20,667 bases of DNA from contig CABQNF010000004.1 of the NCBI GenBank assembly GCA_902465465.1, positions 1 to 20,667 of the forward strand, given 5' to 3'. This stretch comes from an uncultured Collinsella sp. GTDB taxonomy: Bacteria > Actinomycetota > Coriobacteriia > Coriobacteriales > Coriobacteriaceae. The translations under genes were made by a program, and so were the position numbers. A model generated the notes under the pieces. That model was not told where the DNA came from, made no database searches, and was given only the letters and a program-made list of their open reading frames with translations. This document shows, one piece after another, positions 7,555 to 13,149 of the stretch (position 1 is its first letter; every line of letters starts with the position of its first letter).

Positions 7555-7584
7555 ATAGTATTGACGAACCGTCAACAATATTCA
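7555..7584 (-). promoter_or_regulatory. Candidate promoter of the oxidoreductase
   Basis: On the minus strand, TTGAAT (7584 to 7579) and TACTAT (7560 to 7555) are 18 bp apart. Operator 2 lies within this promoter and operator 1 just downstream of it, so a bound repressor would block it. The match is moderate and spacing is slightly long. Confidence 0.4.
7561..7575. promoter_or_regulatory. Candidate TetR operator 2
   Basis: Perfect palindrome TTGACGAACCGTCAA: the same TTGACR-N3-YGTCAA layout as the site at 7538-7552. A further half-site-like CGAACGGTCA follows at 7596-7605. Two such sites in a divergent promoter region are typical of TetR-family autoregulation. Confidence 0.65.
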
Positions 7585-7633
7585 AGACTGTTAGGCGAAC
7601 GGTCAGGCAAAAGAGGATGAAAGGCGGCAAAAC

Positions 7634-8296
7634 ATGAGCAACAACACAGCAGATACCTCTGTGGTCGATGCCGTCCCCGCATCCGATAGCGCGGCAAAGC
7701 GCTTGACGGGCGACGAACGCCGTCGCGAGATCCTCGCCGCCGTGCGCACCGTGAGCTCTGAGCTAGGCGTGTCGCATCTATCCGTCTCGGCCGTGACCAA
7801 GCGAGCCGGCTGCACGCGCTCATTGTTCTACCACTACTTTGCCGACATGGACGCCGCTGTCACCGCCGTCATGGACGAGGCGATCGACGGTTTTATCTCC
7901 GAGCTCGAGCAGTGGAATGCCAACCGCACCGTCGGTGATATCGAGGGCGCACTCGACACCGTCGCCCCGCTCTTTAAGCGCCTGGTCGTCAGCGGCCACG
8001 AGCTGCCGAGTACGCTCACCTCAAGCAGCGGCGCGCTCTACGGCGGCTTTTTGCACAACGTGGTCCAGCGTGTGGCGCAGTATATCTGCGACACCACCGT
8101 GGTGGATTTTGCCGCCCATCATGAGCTACGCATCGACCATGTCTACGAGACGTTCTACACCCTCATCATGGGGTTGTTGATGTATATCCGCACGCACCCC
8201 GATGTGCCCGACGAGACGGTCAAGGAAATCATCGCCTCGACACTCCACATCGAGGGCTATACCGCCAAGTATCCGGAGCGCAAGCCCCAGAACTGA
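7634..8296 (+). CDS. TetR/AcrR-family transcriptional regulator
   Basis: This 220-residue DNA-binding repressor has an N-terminal helix-turn-helix at about 30-78, seen in RREILAAVRTVSSELGVSHL, SVSAVTKRAGCTRSLFYHYF and ADMDAAVTAVMDEAIDGF. The C-terminal part is the variable ligand-binding and dimerisation region and gives no clue to the ligand. The ATG at 7634 follows AAAGGCGG at about 7 bases. The gene is divergent from the oxidoreductase; the shared 189-bp gap holds two matching palindromes. The DUF5692-like gene starts 63 bp downstream, so the regulator probably controls itself, that gene and the oxidoreductase. The effector may be a small molecule that the oxidoreductase acts on; that is inference. 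Confidence 0.9.
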   Translation: MSNNTADTSVVDAVPASDSAAKRLTGDERRREILAAVRTVSSELGVSHLSVSAVTKRAGCTRSLFYHYFADMDAAVTAVMDEAIDGFISELEQWNANRTVGDIEGALDTVAPLFKRLVVSGHELPSTLTSSSGALYGGFLHNVVQRVAQYICDTTVVDFAAHHELRIDHVYETFYTLIMGLLMYIRTHPDVPDETVKEIIASTLHIEGYTAKYPERKPQN

Positions 8297-8313
8297 CGAC
8301 ATTTGGCCAAACT

Positions 8314-8341
8314 GCCCGCGATCAGAAGAGGGGCCGCGGGC
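8314..8341 (+). other. Hairpin between tetR and the membrane protein gene
   Basis: GCCCGCG (8314-8320) can pair with CGCGGGC (8335-8341) around a 14-nt loop, ending about 10 bases before the ribosome site of the next gene. No T-run follows. It could slow read-through or shield a processed transcript end. Confidence 0.35.
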
Positions 8342-8359
8342 GTGTGAAAGGAGAGCAGC

Positions 8360-9367
8360 ATGCTGTTCGATGTTTGGGGTAGCGATACCCTTATCCACTG
8401 GGCCGGCTGGGCCATGGTCTTTATTGGCCTGATCGTGCTCAACGAAGTCGGCCGCCGCACCAAGCTGGGCGCGGCAATCATCTTTGGCGTGGCTCCGCTG
8501 GCCATGACCATCTACTGCGTCGCCATCGCCGTGGGCGTTTCGCAGGGCGCCGAGTGGGCGCTCACCAACCCCACCCATGTGTACCAGAACAGCTGGTTCC
8601 ACTACGCCAAGGTATACGCGGCGCTCGCCGGTTGCTGGGGCTTCATTGCCATTAAGTACCAGTGGGGAAAGATCGGCAAGGCGCATTGGTTCCGCGCATG
8701 GCCGTTTGTGATCGTCGCCATCAACATCATGATCGCCGTCGTATCCGACTTTGAGAGCGCCTATCACTTCTTTGTCCTGGGCGAGTCCACCTGGGTCACC
8801 TCCGAAGGTGCTACGCAGCTGGCCGGCTGGAACAACGTGTTCAACGGCATCGCCGGTATCATCAACATCTTCTGCATGACCGGTTGGTGGAGCGTCTACG
8901 CCTCCGAGGATCAGACCGATATGCTGTGGCCCGACATGACCTGGGTCTACATCATCGCCTACGATATCTGGAACTTCTGCTACACCTACAACTGCCTGCC
9001 CACCCACTCCTGGTTCTGCGGCTTTGCGCTGCTGCTGGCGCCCACCGTCGCCGCCTTTATCTGGAACAAGGGCGGCTGGATCCAGAACCGCGCCTTTACG
9101 CTTGCTATTTGGTGCATGTTTGCCCAGGTGTTCCCGTACTTCCAGGAGGAGTCCATCTTTGTGACCCACTCCACGCTCGACCCCGGCGCCGCCACCGCGG
9201 TCTCGATCGCCGCACTGGTCGCCAACGTCGCCGCGATCATCTACATCGCCTACCGTGCCAAGAAGCTCGGCCGCAATCCCTACAAGCAGGATGTCTTTGA
9301 GGGCACCAGCGATTGGGAGAAGGCTACCGCTCGCCGCGCCAAGGTGGATTACGCACACGCCGAGTAA
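8360..9367 (+). CDS. Polytopic membrane protein, DUF5692-like
   Basis: This 335-residue integral membrane protein has about nine hydrophobic helices, near residues 11-28, 35-58, 76-92, 104-120, 152-170, 186-204, 212-230, 241-258 and 274-296. It is rich in Trp and Tyr, notably the segments TWVYIIAYDIWNFCYTYNCLP and FNGIAGIINIFCMTGWWSVY. A charged cytoplasmic tail closes it. It resembles the uncharacterised DUF5692 family; I recall that assignment from general knowledge and cannot confirm it here. ATG 8360 follows GAAAGGAG at 6 bases. It is probably co-transcribed with tetR and ends before a strong terminator. I see no heme-binding or cluster motif that would prove a redox role; transport or membrane anchoring of the divergent oxidoreductase are both possible. 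Confidence 0.75.
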   Translation: MLFDVWGSDTLIHWAGWAMVFIGLIVLNEVGRRTKLGAAIIFGVAPLAMTIYCVAIAVGVSQGAEWALTNPTHVYQNSWFHYAKVYAALAGCWGFIAIKYQWGKIGKAHWFRAWPFVIVAINIMIAVVSDFESAYHFFVLGESTWVTSEGATQLAGWNNVFNGIAGIINIFCMTGWWSVYASEDQTDMLWPDMTWVYIIAYDIWNFCYTYNCLPTHSWFCGFALLLAPTVAAFIWNKGGWIQNRAFTLAIWCMFAQVFPYFQEESIFVTHSTLDPGAATAVSIAALVANVAAIIYIAYRAKKLGRNPYKQDVFEGTSDWEKATARRAKVDYAHAE

Positions 9368-9438
9368 CGCGCCTGGCGCAGACATCGCTTGAGCACGAAG
9401 CAGCATAGCCGGCTCCGCGCAACTCAACGCATTGTAGA

Positions 9439-9478
9439 GCCCCCGGAATGTGATTCGTTCGCGTTCCGGGGGCCTTTT
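9439..9478 (+). terminator. Strong intrinsic terminator after the tetR/membrane-protein genes
   Basis: Arms 9439-9448 (GCCCCCGGAA) and 9464-9473 (TTCCGGGGGC) form a perfect 10-bp stem with a 15-nt loop, followed by CTTTT. It closes the transcript of the two plus-strand genes upstream. Confidence 0.85.
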
Positions 9479-9600
9479 GCCGCCGCGAGGATGCGGCCGA
9501 ACGATGCGCTCGAGTTAAATCGGATCTTATATTTCGCACGCGCTTTATATGGCTCCATTTTTGGGTACAGTGTTGTCCCGATATTGAGCTTGGGGGATAT

Positions 9601-11097
9601 ATGAAAGATGAGACGATGGGCCAAGAGGATGCGGCCCAAGATGCAGAAGCTTGCGCTGAGGCCTTGGAGAGCTTAGACCGGATTTCACTCGATGAGATTG
9701 CGTTTGACGATTCGGGCGTTGATGTGCAGGATGAGCCGGAAACCGAGGCGCAATCCGATGATCAGGATGCAGGCGACGTTGAGCCTGCCGAGGATGAGGC
9801 AGATCACGAAGACACCGAAAGCGAGGCCGGCAACCAGCCCGAATCCGACACGGGCGAGGAAACCGTCTTGCTCGACAGCTTACCGGCCGAGGATTCGCTG
9901 ACCCGCGAGCTTCCTGGCCTGGGTTCCGCACCAGCCGTGGACGAGACCATCGCCATGGGCGATATTCCCCTACCATCCGTTCCCTCGGCACGCGAGGCCG
10001 AAGTTCGCCATCGCAAGATGTCGCCCAAGCGCCGCAACCTGATGGTTGCCGGCGTTGTGGCCGTCGCGCTCGTCGCCGGCGGCGCAGGCTATGCTGCCTG
10101 GAACGGATATCAGCAAGAGCAGGCTGCCGTGCTTGCCGCAAACGCCCATACCATGATGTCGGTGCAGATTGGCGTGCATGCCGCGGGCCTCGACTGCTCA
10201 ACTGGCTCCAAGATTCCCGTGCAGGTGAGCGGACAAGATTCCGACGGTTCTTCCGTGAGCGAAACGCTCTACGTTGACGAGCACGGCCGCGGCATCAAAC
10301 TGCTGCCCGGCGATTACACGCTCTCCATCGCTGCCTCCCCCATCGCGGCCGACGGCACCATCTATACCGTCCCGACCACCAAGACGCAGGTCACCGTTAA
10401 GAGCGATGGACAGGATTTAAGTGCCCAGGCCACCTTTAAGCTCAAGGTGCCTTCGGCCGACACGGTGACTGACGACCAGATCGATGCCGCCGCCAAGTAT
10501 GCCGAGGAGGGCGGTGCGAGCTCCGCCGCGGCTGCCAAAGTGCTCCAGCAGGCAGCAACCGCGCGGCGCGACGCCGCCGTCAATGCCGTGAGCGCGCAAA
10601 AGGCACAGGCGTCCCGTGATGCTGACGCTCGCCACAAGGCAACCGACCTCTACCAGCTCGATATTCCCGTCGAGTGGTACGGCAAGGTCGCAACTTGGCA
10701 AAACGGAAGCACGCTATGCATCTATCTGGGCGACGACGCCAATACGCCGCTCGTGACGCTCGTCGCGGTGCGCGAGGGCGAGAGCTTTACGCCCGATGAA
10801 GGCGATACGGTTTTGGGCGCGGCCAATCTAGGCAACGGTTATACCGTCTACGCCAGCGGCCCCGTCTATCCGTACGTGGTGCCCCAGACCATCAACGGAC
10901 AGACGCAGAACCCCGTGTCAACCTACCCCATGGACACGGCCATTGAGCTTGTCGAGCTTACGACCGGCAACCGCTATACCTATAGCCAGATCAAGAACGT
11001 GCTGGTCGGCAAAGACGGCAAGGCCGACGCTGCCACCAAGCTCGAATGCGACTACCTCGCCCAGATTCTGATGCCGAGCATCAAAGCCCAGGACTAG
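9601..11097 (+). CDS. Acidic single-pass membrane protein of unknown function
   Basis: This 498-residue protein has three parts. Residues 1-135 are strongly acidic and look disordered. A basic patch (RHRKMSPKRRN) precedes one membrane helix at about 147-166 (LMVAGVVAVALVAGGAGYAA). The C-terminal part, about 330 residues, should lie outside the cell if the positive-inside rule holds. It contains a beta-rich stretch (about 180-285), a helical Ala-rich stretch with possible coiled coil (about 295-345), and a further domain (about 350-498) with no motif I recognise. The ATG at 9601 follows GGGGGAT closely; ATG 9616 is an alternative. The gene stands alone between terminators. It could be a sensor or anchor protein; I do not recognise its family. 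Confidence 0.75.
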   Translation: MKDETMGQEDAAQDAEACAEALESLDRISLDEIAFDDSGVDVQDEPETEAQSDDQDAGDVEPAEDEADHEDTESEAGNQPESDTGEETVLLDSLPAEDSLTRELPGLGSAPAVDETIAMGDIPLPSVPSAREAEVRHRKMSPKRRNLMVAGVVAVALVAGGAGYAAWNGYQQEQAAVLAANAHTMMSVQIGVHAAGLDCSTGSKIPVQVSGQDSDGSSVSETLYVDEHGRGIKLLPGDYTLSIAASPIAADGTIYTVPTTKTQVTVKSDGQDLSAQATFKLKVPSADTVTDDQIDAAAKYAEEGGASSAAAAKVLQQAATARRDAAVNAVSAQKAQASRDADARHKATDLYQLDIPVEWYGKVATWQNGSTLCIYLGDDANTPLVTLVAVREGESFTPDEGDTVLGAANLGNGYTVYASGPVYPYVVPQTINGQTQNPVSTYPMDTAIELVELTTGNRYTYSQIKNVLVGKDGKADAATKLECDYLAQILMPSIKAQD

Positions 11098-11132
11098 CCG
11101 GGCGCATCATGGTGCTCCCCAACCGTGATGAA

Positions 11133-11154
11133 GGGGCCAGGAGGTCCTGGCCCC
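11133..11154. terminator. Stem-loop between convergent genes
   Basis: GGGGCCAGG (11133-11141) and CCTGGCCCC (11146-11154) form a perfect 9-bp stem with loop AGGT. It lies between the convergent ends of the acidic membrane protein and the ATPase genes and can fold on both strands. Neither side has a T-run, so termination strength is uncertain. Confidence 0.5.
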
Positions 11155-11170
11155 ACAGATCCGTAGATGA

Positions 11171-12523
11171 TTAGGCAAGGAGCCACTTCCATGCGGGCAC
11201 AACGTGCACCGCACCGTGCTCGCATGGAATATCGGCCTGCTCATCCATGGTAACGATTGTCGACTCGCCAAGATCGAACTGGGCCATCGAGGCATCAAGC
11301 GCGGCAATTTCGCGCTCGCGCGTTTTCTCACTTGCCATATCCACACTCACCTGAATCAGGCTATAAGCCCGCATGAGAAGTGCGTCCCCAGCCACAAAGT
11401 CCACCTCATGGCTTTTGCTCTTCTCTTTGATCAGCAGGCGGCAGACCGAGCCGGTCCTCACCGCGGGAGTCCTTCTTCTTAGCGCATTGAACACTGCGGT
11501 CTCGAGCCTCTGGCCCTGATCCAATGCTGATGCGGGAGAGAATGCTCCAAACATCGCAGGGTCGACAGCGTAGACCTTAGACGCAGACCGCATGTTATTT
11601 GCCAATGAACGCGTGAACTCCGGCACAGAAAATAACAGGTAGGCATCCTCATAATACTCAAGTAAATCGCTGAGCGAATTACGACTGACGGGTATCTGTC
11701 TGCTCTTGAACTCGTTGTACACTTTGTTCACTGACAGCTCTCGTCCCGAAGACGCCATACACCGCGTCAAGAACAGCGATGCCAAGCGAGGGTTCTTGAC
11801 GTCGTAACGCTCAATGACGTCCATAGCGACCGTTCGCGAAGCATATTCCTGTAGCAGCTGAATCGCGTCTGCGGGCGTCTGCTTAAGCGTCGCGATGAAT
11901 CCCCCTCGTTCAAGATATCCGATCAGATGATGTCGAAGCAGCGCTGCATCGCTTGGGGAAAAGGTCGCATCTGGCTCGAAAACGCTCCCCGTCTTATACC
12001 GAACGTATTCCGAAAAACTCAACGGAAAAAGCTCCCGTATAAGAGAACGACCCCTGAACTCGCTCTTAAGCTCTGAGGACAGCATCTTAGAAGAAGATCC
12101 CGTCACATAGACGGTCGCTTTCTCCGTATCGACTACACGCCGCAGAAACGCACCCCATTCGGGAATTTCCTGGATCTCGTCAAAGAAAATGTAAGCGCCC
12201 TCGGTTCGAGCAGCAGGATACAGCGCATAGAACGTGTCGAGCACGTCCGCCAGCAGCGATGACTCATACGGGCGCAAGCGCTCGTCCTCAAAATTAAAGT
12301 AAAGCATCCGGTCAAGCTCGACGCCCCGGCCCTGAAGCCGCTGCATCTCCTGATACAGGCGATACGTCTTTCCACAACGGCGGGCCCCCACAATCACATT
12401 TACGATGTTGTCGCGCTTTGGCTCCTGTGGGTTTCCTAGATCAAGGTCTCGCTCAAAGACCTGCGGAACCCCCTGCTGTTCAAAGTCCTTTATTTTCTGG
12501 GCGATCAAGTCGTTGAATGCCAT
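11171..12523 (-). CDS. AAA-type ATPase with DUF4143 C-terminal domain
   Basis: This 450-residue protein has an N-terminal ATPase domain: Walker A GARRCGKT (46-53), Walker B YIFFDE (111-116) and a sensor-like VYVTGSSSKML (138-148). The segment ELFPLSFSEYVRY and the C-terminal part with ETAVFNALRRR, EVDFVAG and LIQVSVDM resemble the DUF4143 nuclease-like fold. Such proteins are common in gut bacteria and archaea and often vary between strains. Their role is not established; links to toxin-antitoxin-like or mobile functions have been suggested. The ATG at 12523 has GGAGG only 3 bases upstream, which is short. The gene stands alone, convergent with the gene to its left, with repeat sequence on its right. 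Confidence 0.85.
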   Translation of the reverse strand: MAFNDLIAQKIKDFEQQGVPQVFERDLDLGNPQEPKRDNIVNVIVGARRCGKTYRLYQEMQRLQGRGVELDRMLYFNFEDERLRPYESSLLADVLDTFYALYPAARTEGAYIFFDEIQEIPEWGAFLRRVVDTEKATVYVTGSSSKMLSSELKSEFRGRSLIRELFPLSFSEYVRYKTGSVFEPDATFSPSDAALLRHHLIGYLERGGFIATLKQTPADAIQLLQEYASRTVAMDVIERYDVKNPRLASLFLTRCMASSGRELSVNKVYNEFKSRQIPVSRNSLSDLLEYYEDAYLLFSVPEFTRSLANNMRSASKVYAVDPAMFGAFSPASALDQGQRLETAVFNALRRRTPAVRTGSVCRLLIKEKSKSHEVDFVAGDALLMRAYSLIQVSVDMASEKTREREIAALDASMAQFDLGESTIVTMDEQADIPCEHGAVHVVPAWKWLLA

Positions 12524-12545
12524 GATCCTCCAATCTTGCCTCTAG

Positions 12546-12607
12546 CTAATCAAAATTATACTGATTCTTGATTAATTAGAGAGCAAGATTGTGTGTAGCT
12601 TGATTAA
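12546..12607 (-). promoter_or_regulatory. Candidate promoter and operator sites of the ATPase gene
   Basis: On the minus strand TATAAT (12560 to 12555) lies 32 bp before the ATG. CTAATCAA (12546-12553) and TTGATTA (12568-12574) form an inverted pair flanking this -10 box, and TTGATTAA recurs at 12600-12607. The arrangement suggests a binding site overlapping the promoter. The -35 region is poor. Confidence 0.45.
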
Positions 12608-12753
12608 CACTTAAGCAAGTTTTATCACCGTTATTGCTCCGAAGGATATCGAGTGGCTAAGAGGACAACCGAGCTCGAATGCGACTCCCCGAGCAGTCAA
12701 TTTGGGACGGGGCTTTTATGACTACCCTCCCCCTGTAGAAAAATCCCTAACGC

Positions 12754-12820
12754 AGTTGCGGTGAAATAGGGACTGTTTTTGCTGTTCAAACCGCAAAACA
12801 GTCCCTATTTCACCGCAACT
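12754..12820. repeat. 26-bp perfect inverted repeat
   Basis: Arms 12754-12779 and 12795-12820 are exact inverted copies of 26 bp around a 15-bp loop. The left arm contains AAATAGGGACTGTTTT. The transcript would form a long hairpin in either direction. No transposase is adjacent and no coding signal is seen. It probably belongs to a dispersed palindromic repeat family. Confidence 0.9.
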
Positions 12821-12845
12821 TATTGGAAACTTTTTGGGATGGCAC

Positions 12846-13016
12846 TCAGCGCCAGGGGTCGGCTTCGAACATCGGCTCGCGCTCGGGGCGGCGATCGCTG
12901 TAGGGATCGTAGCCGTCGTCGTCCTCGTTCTCGGCACGGATGTAAGGGTCGCGCGGCTTGGGTGCGGCGGGTGCGGCATCGGTCGCCGGCGCGCTTGTCT
13001 TGATCTCGTCTTTCAT
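12846..13016 (-). CDS. Small acidic protein of unknown function
   Basis: This 56-residue protein starts MKDEIKTSAPATDAAPAAP and ends YSDRRPEREPMFEADPWR. The N-terminal half is Ala/Pro/Thr-rich and the C-terminal half is rich in Asp, Glu, Arg and Tyr, so it is probably disordered. ATG 13016 has AGGAG 8 bases upstream. The ATG two codons before (13022) sits too close to that site, and longer starts have no ribosome site. It lies just after clpB on the same strand but behind the clpB terminator. No membrane segment or known motif is present. Codon use and a good ribosome site support a real gene. Confidence 0.6.
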   Translation of the reverse strand: MKDEIKTSAPATDAAPAAPKPRDPYIRAENEDDDGYDPYSDRRPEREPMFEADPWR

Positions 13017-13068
13017 CTGCATATCTCCTTGCCATGCAATCGTGTTCAACATCATCGATTGTCGCACG

Positions 13069-13105
13069 AAAAAGGGCGGCGGACCCAATTGGATCCGCCG
13101 CCCTT
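13069..13105 (-). terminator. Intrinsic terminator of clpB
   Basis: AAGGGCGGCGGA (13072-13083) and TCCGCCGCCCTT (13094-13105) form a perfect 12-bp stem with a 10-nt loop. On the minus strand it is followed by a T5 run (13073 to 13069). Confidence 0.88.
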
Positions 13106-13149
13106 GGCGTTTAGAGACGACTGACAGATTTTAAGGCATGGCCCAAAAT

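Larger units (their letters stand above)
12524..12845. other. 322-bp gap with promoter, operator-like sites and an inverted repeat
   Basis: No protein gene is visible. From left to right it holds a candidate promoter for the ATPase gene (12555-12560), three TTGATTA-like sites around it, a short stem CCCCG/CGGGG followed by CTTTT near 12687-12716 (plus strand), and the 26-bp inverted repeat at 12754-12820. Confidence 0.55.

Noticed and set aside
7445..7630. Longer N-terminus for the oxidoreductase beginning near 7630
   Set aside because: It would run through the operators and promoter, has no ribosome site, and the ATG at 7444 has a good one.
12638..12715. Possible decayed tRNA: CGAGTGGCTAAGAGG resembles a Leu/Ser D-arm and GAGCTCGAATGCGACTC a T-arm
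   Set aside because: No anticodon arm or acceptor stem can be formed, so the similarity is too short to call.
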